A stretch of 64,000 nt of DNA from Protonemura montana (GCA_947568835.1 OX387602.1:25347021-25411020), one strand, 5' to 3'. Positions 24,092 to 37,311 are shown, numbered from the stretch's first letter. The notes: a model not told the origin generated them from the sequence alone. A program made the numbers and translations.

Positions 24092-27000
24092 TTAATCAAT
24101 CATCAGCTCGAAGTGGACCATTCCGACGCGGAATTGTCGGTCGTGCTTGATGTTGCCGGCCCACGCTTTGCACTCGATGTTGATCAGAATTCCAGCTGCA
24201 AAATATTATTCTGTTAGAATTTTTCTTTTCCATTTTGGCCATTAACTGAGCTCAATTCCTGTATTAGACTTGTTTAAAATAAAGGGGGAGAAGTAGTTGG
24301 TACTAACTATAAGCTATGAGAGGTTATCACTGCTACGTACAGAAAAACAGAGAAAGTGGTATGATTGTTTTTAGACTCATGTCTACTTGATGTAATCTTA
24401 GCACTAGTTTTGACAAATAGTTCAATTAAAATAAAATTGTTTAGTTCAAATAGTTTTTGTCAGTGAAAGTGGTATTTTAAAAAAATCAGATTTGAAGAAA
24501 ACACCAGAAAACACCAGCCTGACTGAGTCCATACTCCGTGTTAAACATGTTTCATGCCAGGAGAATTTACAAAATTGAAAAAACCTAGAGGTGCGTCTTG
24601 TAGACAATTGGAATGTGAATACAAAACCGTAGTTTTTAAACTCTCGAACAATAAGCACATACTTCTTGGCCGCTCAAAGTTAATTGCGATAAGCGGGCTG
24701 AGGTAGCCCTCGGAGTTCTCGAACGGGTAGAAGTACCCGGGGAATCCGTGCCGAGGAATGTACGTGATGGGGCCGACGTTCTCGATGTCGGCAGGGTTCT
24801 CACCCTCGCAGCTCACCCAGACTGTGTTCATCTAGAAGCCACAAGCCACCGCAGGTAACGACCACAATAGACTAAGGGGACGGGGGGTAATGTAAAAAAA
24901 AAACATTCTGAATCCCCTGCACAAAGCATAAAAGAATTTAATTGGTAAGAACCTAGTTTACCAAACTCCTAAGCAGAATTTTGGAAAACGACATTCCAAC
25001 TCAATGATTTGGGTACAGATAGAATAATTCTGCAGAGTTTTAAGATGCAGTTAAAGATAGTGAGCTAAGCCAACAATCACTACATGCAAGAAAGGCCGAC
25101 ATAGCCTACTCATCAACACCAACAGAGATGTTTGCTGCCTTAATATGAATCAGAAAAATCTCCTTTATGGTAAGGGTGTCAAAAGTCTGGTATCTGTCAT
25201 GAGAGAGAGAGAGGAAAGAATGAATGCACCTTACAGAGGTTGAAAAAGCTGGTTTCACTTGATAACGCGAGTTGTTCGACATTTTGCCACATGGCGCCTT
25301 GTGCACTTCGTAAATTAGAGTCACAACAAGTTGTGTCTTCCACTTTACAAAAGGCAACACAGTCGAAACATCTTAAAATCTTTATTTCTTTCGCGTCCAG
25401 CTTTTCTTCCTTGATAAGTAGCGTTCCCCCATTACATAAAAAATATTCTGTGCCACCTGGCCTATGCCATAGTGTGGGTGCATAGTTGTGTACACAAATC
25501 AACAAAACAATTACCAGTTTGGGATTTATCTTCTCCTGTTGCTTTATGTGTTCCTTCAACTCCCTTGGCATTGCTTCAGGTAGTGCATCACTTTTGTTGT
25601 AGTATTCAGGTATCCAGTTGTAGATCTACAAGAAAAATGGTTGAAAAAGGTGGAGTTACAAAATCTTAGGTGGAATGGTCAAACTTTTCATTCATGATAT
25701 GTGGATGACATTAGTGAGATTTCAGAATGTGGTATTATTTCAAGTGCCTTGCAGCAGTCAAGTGCACGTCAATCCGGGCATGACTCAATATTTTCTACAG
25801 TACCCCAAGGGGATATGGCATAATGGCTATTTAATTAACTGGTGATTGACAGCTGATAAATCACAATAAAGGTGCGTTCAGTGTCCAAGGACAGACTCAC
25901 CTTGTTCAACTTGATGAAGATGCACGGTGCAGCTTTGTGGTAGTTGAAATGGTTCTCGAGCGTGCAAGGAGCCCAGCTCTTGACGTCTACGTCACACACC
26001 TGTCCAGGACCGGGCAGTCTGTCGTAGTCACAGTTGAAGATATTTTGGCCGCGGCCGGGTGTCAGACCAGGCTTGCGGTACACTGGAAGGATCACGGAAT
26101 CGTAAGGTTTCAAAACGAATATGACCCGGAGAAACCGTGATAGTTTTCACATAGCCAAATACAGGAAGGTATTAATTTACACCCAACAAAGCCTGTTCAT
26201 GCAATAGATTGACAATATCTTATATGCAGATTGGCAACACTGTGTGTGCAGACCTAAGCATTGTTTGTAACACAACTGTGACTTAAAACATCTCTAAAGA
26301 AAGGGAATCAAGAGCAAGAAAAATGACATCACCTCATTGTTTCAGACTTAGATGCAAACAAAAGTGGAACATCAGATCATTATGTAAACTTGATTTCATT
26401 GTGACTCCTACTACTAAATTCCCTATACTGCAAGTCATAGATCAAAATTCTATGAGAATACCAGCATCCCAGAACAAACCTTCTAAGAAGTTCTCCAGAG
26501 AATCTGTCCAGTATTTGTAGTTTTCTTTCTCGGTGCCCTTGTACCAGACTAGTGTGCTCTCGACATTGGCATCTGGGGGCATTGGCCGGAAACCGAGACC
26601 AGGTGACGTGCCGATGAGGGAAGCGTCAAGCTGCCATTTGGGGATCCGCGGGTCAAGTGTCTGGAAGAACACCCACAGGCAGACGGCGAACAATGCGGCG
26701 AGCACCCCGTAGAAAATCAGGTAGAACAGCCCGATCTTGGCTGGAAACCGGAAACAAAGAAACGTTAGGACTCAGGCGGGCGAAATAAAATGACAGCTCT
26801 TTTTAAGGTTTATATGAGATGTTAAATAAATGAATCTGCAATTGGGTTACAGCTCCCATTTTTTTCCTGCTATTCTTCCATTCTAATATTTTCTTATAAT
26901 TTAAGATATGGCTTCTTTTGAACTGTTGGGTAAAAATGTAAATGTATTACATCTTGTAAATAATTTTACCAAAATACCATGAGATGAGCTCAGATAGGTC

Positions 27001-30000
27001 TAGGAGTAAAAATGAAGACATGAAACCAAATAAAAATACATTTAAGTTGTCATGCCATCCTCTTGGAGTATCATTGGAATGCATTATACTTGAGATTGAT
27101 TTGTTTACCTATCCCACACTTTGCCTTGAAGTAACGACAGCGACAACCCTATGGTTTGACTTTGATGGAATGAACTTATCAGCAATACAACAAGCGTTTT
27201 TTATGTGGGCTGGTAGAAACAGCAAAGCAGTGCACATCAAAATACAAATAGAAATAACCATGTGTGCTCTTGTAGAGATATGAATGCACTTTTAATCATT
27301 ATTGTGTGCCTTATCTGTAGGTAGTAGATAATAAATAACTCACAGAAACCAGTGCGACACACATTACTCAGCGTAAATAGGAAGTAATACCATGCCCATG
27401 AGCTGTGAATAAAATAGTTTACCTTCATGGAAGAAAGAAGCTTAAAATATGAGACTCAAATTTTAAAAATAGTTTAACCGTTTAACCTTTCACCCTATAT
27501 TATAAAAGCATAGCATTTGCATTCCGAAGTGGTTTTTCTCTGTTTCCTGCCACAGAGTGAAAGAAATAGATATATCGAATCATTTCTGGTTTCAGTAGCC
27601 CTTGCCCTATGAGGTTGACTTCAGAATTTTTTGAGCCGTTTGTAGCCTCCTGAACAATAAAAAAATTTTCTTTCAGATTGCTGAAATTAATAAAAAGACC
27701 CACGACATGGGTAATTAGTAATTACCCATGTCTATTTTCATTTAAATATTTAGAGGGCATTGAATAAAATATGTTCATTGTTGACCTACTTAAGGTACTA
27801 CAAAACCCAATCGGTTGAAGGCTTAACCGATATGTTTAAACGTATTTGTGGGATTCCATATCAACTATTTCCGTATCCAGGCTCTGGTATCAGTGAGTAA
27901 TCAAGTCATTACCGCGACACGAACAGACACTAGCAACCGGTAAGTGGTCGCACAATCAGACCAAGTGTTTCGCATAAAACGAAGCCTTGCACATGTGTAG
28001 GTCCCAAATGCAAACTACCCATAAATGTGTCTCGCAAATGGATGTGTTTTAAAACACCTAGCAAAGGATGACTCAATCAGAAAAGCGTGGACTTAAAAAT
28101 ATGTATAATCCGCCTGTCACTCGGGATTGATCGTCAAAATTTAGTCTACCGATGAGAAATTGCTATTGGGATTGAATGGCCGGCAACGCGATTAATTTAG
28201 TACCACAACAGGACCAAGGATTTTCGTGCGGTGCACAGTTTTCGCACGGAAGGGCGTGCTGGGTACGCCATGTGGAAGTAATTACGAGGAGAATGTGGCG
28301 ACGTCGAGACAGCGCGCTGCGGCTGCTAGGTCAAGCCAGTCATCCACAGGCGCCGACGCCTACGAGCGTCGGTAAACGGCGTCGAGGTGCTAATATGTTG
28401 GCATGAGAAACCGACAGGGAATGATCGCTATTTTCCGCAATTTCAAATCCGGGTAGGGTTTTGCTAATTTCTTGACATTATAATACTGCATTATTTTAAG
28501 GTGTAAACTACACAAAATCCTTCGCAACCAACCTTTTGGTTGGGTCACAGTGTCACATTGCTTCGAAATCTTCTTTAATTTGCAAATGCCTGCAATGGGC
28601 AAATGACAATTACAAATTATCAACACTAAAAACCTCTAAAAAATTGGAGCCTAGTCGGCGACTCAAACCCTGGTCTTCACATTTAGCGATTTTTAAATAT
28701 TGATGGTGATTATAACAGATTTGTTCTTATTTTACGACAACTGTTAACCAATGGTCAGCATAGATGCGTGTTACATTAAGTTAAGCTCAAAGTCGTTCAC
28801 CTGCTCCTGGGTGATTTATACAAATAATTAACACCTATGGTAAAAGTAGAAGTACATTATCGCACAAATCTTGGGACTGTGGCCAACAGAAGGTGAGGGA
28901 AACACCCTGTCGTAGGGGAACTCCCTTCAACTGACTTGGCATGTTCTAGCATTTACATTTCTTTCACTTCGCTCCTCTACTGATTGCAAATAAATTATAC
29001 TTTTGCATCGTTTCTACGTGTGCGCAAAGACACACAGTTAAATGTGTCCTCGATACTACAATGCGATATTGTTTGGTAACACATTGGCAATTCTGCGTGT
29101 CATGAATTGACAAGCGTGTCTAGAGCCAGCAGAGCGTGTAGATAGGTGCTATACCGTCTTAAATTGATTGAGTTGACATCACAACAAAATGTCATGCAAT
29201 GGCACTGCCGATATAAAGGATTACCTCATTGATTTGGTGTAACGTGTTACTTATCCACTTGGGCAAAGGTTGAAGTAAGTTGAAGTAAGTACCATTGCAC
29301 TTGGAATTCTGTATTCAGCATCAAGCATGGAGGCACGTTTTCAGTTTCAACAACAGGCAACCTTGTTAAAAAGGAGAAATTTCTCACAGTTAATTATATT
29401 TAATTTGACATTCTTCTTCCCGTTTAGGACAATTTCCCACTAGAGTTGGCTGTACAGTTCTGGTCCGTTGCAAGCGACTACATCTTACCTTGCCTATTCA
29501 GCAGTATTTAAAAAGTGCATAGGCGATAATGACTCCAGTGCACTGCACCGGCAGCGAACGTGTGCGAAAAAAGACGCCGCTATTGTTATTCAGGAAACTT
29601 CAAGCTCCAACTTTCAAGGCATTCAAACATCTCCCAAACTAAGAGCGTGAAGACGCGGCTATTTCAGTCGTCTATTACGCACTCGTAAATTGTTTGGATT
29701 CTGTTTTCTCATCCTCTCCTAAGTGAAGACCAGAGAGATTTGTAGAAAATTCAAGTTATTTCAGGCTGGTGTCGGTAACTATTTCCAACTGTACCTCTCT
29801 TCTCTCTAGCAAGGGCGAGTGTACAAGTGGAGCCCTTATCTCAAACACAATCACACTTACGACGATCGATTTTGAATTATGTTCAGTTTACGGCGCGGCT
29901 TGATCGAGCATGTAGCGATTAAGCAAGCGTCACTTGCTTTATGTTTGATACCTGCTCATTAATTAGATAACAGTTTAATTTTTACCATGTGGTTGAATGT

Positions 30001-32122
30001 ATTGATTTCTGGCACCTAAATCCTGATAAATAAAGTGATGTCGAATGATTTAGAGGATTTTCTCATTATTACAAAGAATTTCCAAACGAATCGACACATT
30101 TTTCACCCAGTCATACCCTAGGCGAGCAGCAGTTATCGGGGAAATAACCACCCGCCGTTAATTATGGACTTTACAGCTACGGCCCAATAACTTAGCAGAT
30201 TGTGTGTCCTGTCCTGAAATTTTTCCCGATTAGCGTTAAATCAAAATGTGTCGGAATAATTCTTCAGTGAACACCCATAAATCTACCTCCCTATGGTGGA
30301 TGCTCGCTGCGAAGGTACTTTCAATTAGACGAGTGCAGAAGGCCCGATTCGAACCAAATTACCAGCTGCGTCCGGCAAATAGCAAGCGCAGATTCACCCA
30401 CGAAATTCCGAACCTTTGCCAAAAACGTGTTCTGGTCCATGATTGCATCAAGTCCTGGGAGAGACAATTAAATTTCAGTGTCATTTAAATTGTCTATCCC
30501 GGAAAACAAAACAATTTGGCATGTGTTCGTTCAGGAAAAAGTTGAAAACCAATAAAATATATATATTTAATGACATTTCAATGCGGAAATTAAATGAGCA
30601 GGAACAAGCTGGAGGTTTAAAAGGACTACGCTTGAAATTAACCCTCCATCCTACTCTAATTTATACCTGGGCCAAACACCAATTCCAACTGACAAGTCTA
30701 CTGTTCTCCGTATACCGTCCCTATTCCAGGATCGCATTACCATCCGATTTTATTTCATTGTCCCTCCCCAGTTTTTGGGGAGCATATCGTAAAATTCCAG
30801 GCGAACATTCGTAGTAGGATCACGCAGCAGTGACAGGGGGGGGTGGGCGGGGGCAGGATCGGGAGCAAATACACGTGCGCAAAAATTCGGCCACCCTATC
30901 TGCAGGCCTGTGCTGCGGCCTGCTGGCTTCCAGGGGCTCTCTCGACCGAGTCAAGGGTAGTTTTCAACCCTACACCCCAAAACAGCTCCTGAGTGAACAA
31001 AGGGATCGATAGAAGTTACCCACACTTCCCAGCTGGTACTAGTAATACAACTGTCAAGTCAAGTGTGCTTCGGAATTCCGTACAAATACCGATGCGCTCC
31101 TTAGGACTGAAATAATACACCCAGTTTGTGTGTAAATAGAATTATTTGACTAGAAATTGTAGCTAAAAATGATTATGTCTTTCTGCAAATTTATGTCGAA
31201 TAGTTTAAACTCCCCAAGCTATCTTCATTCATGTAAACCAGCTCAATTATTCCTTCCTGTCCAGGGGGAATTATTTACTTGTTCACGGGCAATCGACTTG
31301 ACAGCGCACAGTGTAGAGCTCGAAATGAGCGATAGCAAAATTATCTATTACAATTTTTAAATTTATATAATAAATTGGAGAATAATGAAAAAACGCAAAA
31401 TGCAGGTGCTAGTGACACTCAACATCAGTTTGAATGGAGCTTAAAGTCTAAAGTAACTTTCAGATGCTGTAAAAGTACAGTCCACGATAAATTACTGTAA
31501 CCGTAAACCTACCTTCGAGAAACTCAACACGGCCGGAATGTTAAACGATTTGTGAATTTCCAATACCACTTGTAGAAGGGGCTAAACTGTTGCATTGTTG
31601 ACTGCTATATAGTCACTGCATGTACCAAGAACAGCTCAAATGCTCAAAATACACATCAATGCACATCATGTCAGAAAACCAGCCAGAGGACACCTGTTCG
31701 TAGAAATTCCACACCTTTGTTTGAAACGCAGGTACGCGGTAAAAACTGGGCGTAACCACAGGCCGCTTTGGTAAGAAATTCCCGAGACCAAACGCGATTT
31801 CAGTTTCAAACAAGACAGTTTCTGCATTGGTAGCCTTAAAATAATATCTCACCCCCAAAACATTATACAGCTCTCGCGTCAGCACACTCCATGAAACCAA
31901 TCGTTGTGTACAAACTTCGATTTGTTTGCATCATTACCGTAACCGATTTGCGGGAATGGTTTAAAAAATGACACTGCTCTTACCCCAACTCGCCCCAGTT
32001 CTCCCGAATATCGCTCCCGTCTCTGTGTTGTACAGGAACGTTGAGCACCTCTCGTACGCAGACCGTTCGGGCGGTGGTAAATATGACTCGTAGTCAATTA
32101 TCATGGGGTCCTTCGCAGCCAT
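24092..32122 (-). CDS. Na+/K+-ATPase beta subunit, nervana-like gene B (proximal first exon form)
   Basis: Beta subunit of the plasma-membrane Na+/K+ pump. Six exons on the minus strand: 31984-32122, 26480-26740, 25901-26082, 25515-25625, 24663-24831, 24092-24195; 966 nt, 321 aa. The first exon encodes a 46-residue cytoplasmic tail ending FGRTGASW. It joins through G|CC to [18 protein letters not shown], the membrane segment. The ectodomain has the canonical [21 protein letters not shown], six conserved cysteines, a sequon (NKS), the [10 protein letters not shown] and [10 protein letters not shown] motifs, and ends VHFELMID. Exon 2 is fused: the intron that splits the glycine of the PG motif in genes A and C is absent here. 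The first intron is about 5.2 kb. A second, distal first coding exon lies at 34937-35114. Family assignment is certain; the proximal first exon rests on its encoded motif, in-phase GT donor and ATG. Confidence 0.92.
26741..31983. other. first intron of nervana-like gene B (proximal form)
   Basis: No exon or independent gene is seen in these 5.2 kb. The intron holds a perfect 13-bp-arm hairpin at 27704-27732 and a duplicated TTGAAGTAAG near 29270. A GC-richer patch at about 28.2-28.4 kb has an open frame without motif. A B-box-like GGTTCGAATC on the minus strand near 30335 could be a decayed tRNA-derived repeat. Confidence 0.5.
27704..27732. repeat. perfect 13-bp inverted repeat with 3-nt loop
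   Basis: GACATGGGTAATT (27704-27716) and its exact complement (27720-27732) are separated by AGT. It lies in the first intron of nervana-like gene B. The arms are too short for a typical microRNA precursor. Confidence 0.8.
31984..32122 (-). CDS. proximal alternative first coding exon of nervana-like gene B
   Basis: A 139-nt exon that opens with ATG at 32120-32122 and encodes 46 residues (starts [19 protein letters not shown], ends FGRTGASW) plus one base, followed by the donor G|GTAAG. The motif [FM]GRT(x)2SW and phase 1 donor are the same as in the first exon of gene C. Joining to the exon at 26740 yields SW-A-KIGLFY, the family consensus. Upstream on the minus strand are two ATTGG (CCAAT-box) motifs and an X-box-like site, consistent with a promoter. 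Confidence 0.85.
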
Positions 32123-34936
32123 GATGCACACCTGAAGCTAGCACTAGGTTGTTGTTGTCTGCCGAGTACCGCTGCCAGTGCCGACTGAACCTGCTGCTGG
32201 CTTGCCACGAAGGTATTCGCTTCGAACCTCGACTAGCCGGCGTAGCCTCTACTACCCAGCGATTGGCTGCCGAGCAACCATGTCGTCACCGGCACACATT
32301 CTTTCGACAAGTACAACTATTCAAACATCGCGCTCGCCGTCGACGACTATGCTTTATGCGCTTCGCGTGCCAAGATGCATTGGCTTTGAGCTTTTGTTGG
32401 GTTTAAAAGGTTATCCGTGGGGTTGTTTTTGCAGCCCCGCTGGTGACAGTTTAGTTTCAGGTGTAAGGAGACTTGGTTTTGTAATGGTTCGAGTCTGACG
32501 AATCGCGACGCTCATTGGCTGACAGCCGGTTGCCATGGAAACATAATCGACGCAGGACGACGCCGACTCACACGAGGCGCAACGCTTCGCTACACAAATT
32601 GTAACTGTCAAAAATGAAATGCGCTTCGAATAAAGGACACCTAAGAAGTATTTGATGGCAACATTTTGAGAAATTTGTGATTTTGTCCTTGAGTCAAAGG
32701 GCTAGACGACAAAACTACATTGTTTATGCATTCACGATTCGAGATAAAAAGGAAAATTGAGTTGGCAATATTCTGGTCTTACGAGTGTCCAGGCAAATTT
32801 AAAATTGTAGACTTTCCCAAACCAGTATTAGAATATTCTATCCCGAGTTTTCTCATCAAGTGCAAGTTTCTACGCCCAACTTAATATAGAAACTACTTAG
32901 AACTACGAAGCTGAATAACAGCCCGGTTTCCCGTGATCCTTTGGCTCAATGCTTTCAATTCAATTCGAGTAGAATCTCCTAATTCCAAGCGCGACTCTGA
33001 TGAGTGTGCTCGCGCCAAACGCCAAAGATAAAGCGACGTCTCTCGAAACGCTAATGTCGATGAACACGGCGGGCGACAGTGCTCCGACGGCGACCTGAGA
33101 GCTATTACAAGAGAGACGGCCAGGGTGATTGCATTCAGCCGTGACATTTTCCTCGGCAATACACCTATAGATGCTGTCCCGCTTGGAGCCAACTTATCGT
33201 GTCGAGGTAAGTTCATCTCTTGACTTACGAATTGGAAAGTGGATTTTATTAATTGCTTGTATGTATACAATCGGTCGCATGTACTTGCACACCGACATGT
33301 ATAGGTATATATAGGTAGGTAGGTACTCATCGCAAAAATTTAATTGGTTTGTCAAGTTGTCCTTCAGAAAGTCACAGCACGAGTAAAAAGAATTGATTTC
33401 ACGTTGGTTGATATATTTCTGTATCTTTCATTGTGATTCTGATGGGTTTTCTCATCAGAATTTTAGAATTCGTGTAGTTTCTCGTTTATTTTTTTATTTT
33501 TATTTTCGCTCTCGAAGTTGTGGCATCGATTTGTCCAAACAACTGTGCTGTGCATACAAATTTAAATTGTCGATGCGTTTTTACGTCAATCGGATAGCCA
33601 TGAGCTGGTTAAGTTAAAGCCGAGTTGGGTATGCCAAAAATGACCTTTCACGGTCTGTCGCATTGGTCAGCCCGAGCTAAACTCTGCACCGCACATTTAA
33701 AATTTGATTTAAACTTTTTAGTGCATTTTCCGCGCTGATTGATTCAACGGGCATGTCCTAAGAACGAAACAACAGAGTGTTCTGTTGCCGTGCAATCCGA
33801 TTAAAAAAATGGAACAAATTTAGTTCAACGCTTTTTTTTAAAACAAGTCTTTATAATATAAATGAAAGGATTTAATATGCTTGCTACGAAGTGCTCGTAC
33901 TAGATCGCAAGAATTGGGTTCCGCCATAGTTTCGCCAACAGCCACATGGCTGTTACAGGCTACAGAAAATTGCAGTATGTCAAGCCTACACATATGCATA
34001 GTATGGCTGAACAATGATCTTGTAATTATGCAATAAATAACAATTGAAGCTGCCAAGGCCCAAGGAAATGTGTAATAAGCCTAATCTCTCCCCGTTAGGT
34101 AGTCCATCAGCAGCATGGTGGTACAAGACCACCCTTTATTGTCGAAGCCGTCACTGAGTGGACATGATATATCTCATCATTCATACTTAGTTATACTTCA
34201 ATTATGTCGTAAAAACCGTTTCGCAAGGAGGTAGTACTTCAATTGGACTATTGCCGGAGCACCCAATGCAATTATTGGTATTGCCGTGGACTTGAAAATA
34301 TAACAGCAAAGTCAATGTGACTTTATCTTGAGAAACTGCAAGACGTGGAATGTAATGTTACGAAACTAAAAGGGGATTTTCGCTACCTTGCTCAACAATT
34401 TCCATTTCTATCATCTCCATGATTTCTTTTCTAAACGATTCACAATCTGGATAATTGCAGATCACAGCAGTGTATCAAGTGGGACATATATGCAATTTTA
34501 ACACGATTGTGATCGGCCACATTCAAAGCTAACTGCATCGCAATTACTTTTAAACATCTGTACTAATGGATCATTTCTATCCCTTCACGTTTTGCATACA
34601 ACACACTATGACGAGGTGTTATCTACTATTGCTTAACACACAGATGCAGTTCACAATCAATCAATTTCGCTGTATACTATATTGCATGTGCCAGTGATGC
34701 AACAATTTCGACAATATGCATAGAGGCACTGACGCTATTGGCATGATTGCTATACGTCTATGACATCGGCACGATCAAACTGCATCCGTGCATGACAGTA
34801 ATTGCACTGTGGCCAATCATAGGTACAATTATAGAGTCTCATGTCCAATAACAGGACCATTTACACCCTTATCAGAAAACGCCCCATCCGTTCCCTCTGA
34901 AAAATATATTTACAATGATTCCAGTTGAATACTCAC
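32123..34936. other. proximal promoter and upstream intron of nervana-like gene B
   Basis: This lies between the two alternative first exons. The first 500 bases are GC-richer with CCAAT-like and X-box-like motifs. The rest is AT-rich with no recognisable exon. A run of TAGGTAGGTAGGTAC occurs near 33312. Confidence 0.45.
32529..32542. promoter_or_regulatory. RFX X-box-like site upstream of the proximal exon of nervana-like gene B
   Basis: GTTGCCATGGAAAC differs at one of 14 bases from the RFX X-box palindrome GTTGCCATGGCAAC. It is about 410 bases upstream of the proximal start codon in a GC-richer block that also has ATTGG (inverted CCAAT) at about 32514 and 32262. Placement suits a promoter; activity is inferred. 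Confidence 0.45.
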
Positions 34937-35114
34937 ACCAGCTATCACCAGTTCTTCCAAAAACCTGCCCAGTGGACGAGTTGTATAAAAAGAGCTTGAC
35001 ACTTTTCCATTTTCCAACTTTCGGTGGTCTCAAATAAAACTCGTACGGCTCAATGTAGTTCGGGTAGAGCTGTTTATCCTTGGTCAGTTTCTCCTGCTTT
35101 GCCTTGTCCGCCAT
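34937..35114 (-). CDS. distal alternative first coding exon of nervana-like gene B
   Basis: Encodes a 59-residue N-terminal tail (MADKAKQEKLTKDKQLYPNY..., then KVGKWKSVKLFLYNSSTGQ and FGRTGDSW) followed by one T and a GTGAGT donor. Spliced to the exon at 26740 it gives 1005 nt, 334 aa. The junction codon becomes T|CC, serine, where the proximal form has alanine. The tail, including the KWxSxKLFLYN stretch, is that of a nervana-type beta subunit. Gene B is the only downstream same-strand body close by, so assignment to it is likely but not proven. The start is the only ATG near the expected length; an in-frame read-through further upstream was not followed. Confidence 0.85.
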
Positions 35115-37277
35115 CCTGGTCGTAGAGCGCGCGGCGAGTCGTCCAGGAAAGCGGTGCGAGGACAACTGGTGGTCGACGCGGTGTCCCGGAATCACTCGCC
35201 CATCGTTGGGATAGCTGATGCTGCCTGCTGCAAGAATAATCCAGCGCAGGATGTCGACGTTTAGCAGCCACTGAGGAGGTTTAATCCGACCAATGGCAGA
35301 TGCCCGATCGCTAGTCCAGTAACCACGTCACGTAACGCTGGCGAGCACTTGTTTTATATCACGGAATTGAGTAATCTGTCCACTGGCTATTATTTCATTG
35401 AGTTGACTTTTGACCGGATTCTTAAGTGTCTTCCATCTAAGAGGGTCGCGACTCGAGAGAAATCGTATAGGGTTTAATTCGAAGATGTAATTGTAATGTT
35501 CTGTGAGTGAAAGAAAGCAGAATCGTTGTAGGATGCTGCTCCGGCTTGCAGCTGTAATGCTATACGACAAGGCATTTTGCTGAAACGAAGTGGATTGTTG
35601 ACTTGTCAATCCCTACAGGCGGATCATAATCAGGTGGTTGCTACCGACAACATTCAGATAGCAAGTTCAATATGTTCGATCGCTTCCATGCCTACAACTA
35701 GGACACGGAGGTTGGACAAGAACTTCCCTTGATATGGAAACTAGAAACCGAACGGCAGCTTCCTTTCGGTCTTTAAGTGGTAGGACAGCAGTCTCTAAGT
35801 GGGGGTGAAACTGTGTTGATTAAACATTAGACAATTTGCAAACTTGCTCAAAGCGGCCGTTCCATATCTTTGTCTGGCAGTCCATGCAGATTCGCAAGAT
35901 TCTCGCGTTTTACCCCCGGATTTTCCTGGATTTACGCATTTACGCATATACGCATTTACGCATTTACGCATCTACATTACGCGGTCGCAAATTTATCAAG
36001 CAAATCGCTATTCGCTTATTAGCTACAACAGGAACCTCTTTTAGCTAGATGCTATTTGCCAATAAAACCTTGTGTCAATGAGAAAAAAAGGTTATTTACG
36101 TAATCACATTGATATGAGGTACTTTTACAATGAGTACTCCACAATGTGGAGAGTGTACTTTGACTCATTGTCACGTGGTATTAATAGATTGGAGTTGGTC
36201 CGCGTCGTCGGCAGAGTGCTTGCAGCTCTCCTGTTAGATGATCAATCCAGTTTAACACCAGTAGCTGGTGACGGAGCGCTCGAGGCGTAGCGCGCTGCCG
36301 ATTGCTGAGTCGCAACCTTGCTCTGCGGTTTCATAGCTCTCATTGCGTGGGTGCTAGAGACATCGATGGCTTCCATTGCCAAATGGGAAATTGGGTGGAA
36401 AAGTGGGATCTGCACGCAAATAATTTTGTGGCATGGCGCAGCTGTGCATGGCAATTATATATAAATGGAAGAAACACGTTTGTAAATCGAGACGACTCCA
36501 ATATAAATGATTTAGATCAAAACGCCTGGTACATCAGAATCGTAATTCGTAAGTCGTAACACGTGTTTATACCCAACGGGAACCCACTTCTATATTATTT
36601 TCACTTTTTTTTATTAGATTCCATTTGGTCATTTCTTGATTAGTACAGATATGGGTTGAAAAGATTCGATTTTTAAATCGTGATTGAAATTCAATAACTT
36701 CATCCAAGGATCTTCATTCCAGAACTCTTTGACAAGCAACTGCCATTCTCCTTCTTGACATTGTGGTCAAAGTCTTTGGTCAAAGTCCTAGTCCTAAAAA
36801 GTCAGAAGTCTTTTTTGACAGACGGCTGAATCCCGAAAGACTATCATCACAAGGTTTTTGGTAAGATTGGCATAAATAGTAAATTGCCTGTCCACGACCA
36901 ATCAGGAATATAGTTTGCTATTGAGAATAATGAGCAGTGGAGCAATGCATGAATCGAACTGCCGATAGCCCCGGGTTTGTGAGTCTTGTAAAATCAACTC
37001 ATCTTGGTTTTTGGTTTTCTCTTGCAGGCGCCCATACCACCTCCGCCTGGAACGGAGCGTGCAGGGAGAGTCCTCTCGCGCCACTCGGAGGAACTGCGAC
37101 GCATCGCTAGCGCCGTTGGAGGAACACAGACGTCGACGCCGCGCTCACTTCAAATGCACCTGGAATTTGGAAGCGAGACGCCGCAGAGGTTTGTCGACGA
37201 AAATAACGGGTTACTTTTACATTAGCTTCGGAAACACCACTACGGGAGTTTACAGGAGACACGAGAAATGGTACCCA

Positions 37278-37311
<34 letters not shown>

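Noticed and set aside
28640-28690. possible decayed tRNA-like or SINE B box on the minus strand
   Set aside because: Only GGTTTGAGTC is visible, with no A box or matching flank to the SINE family.
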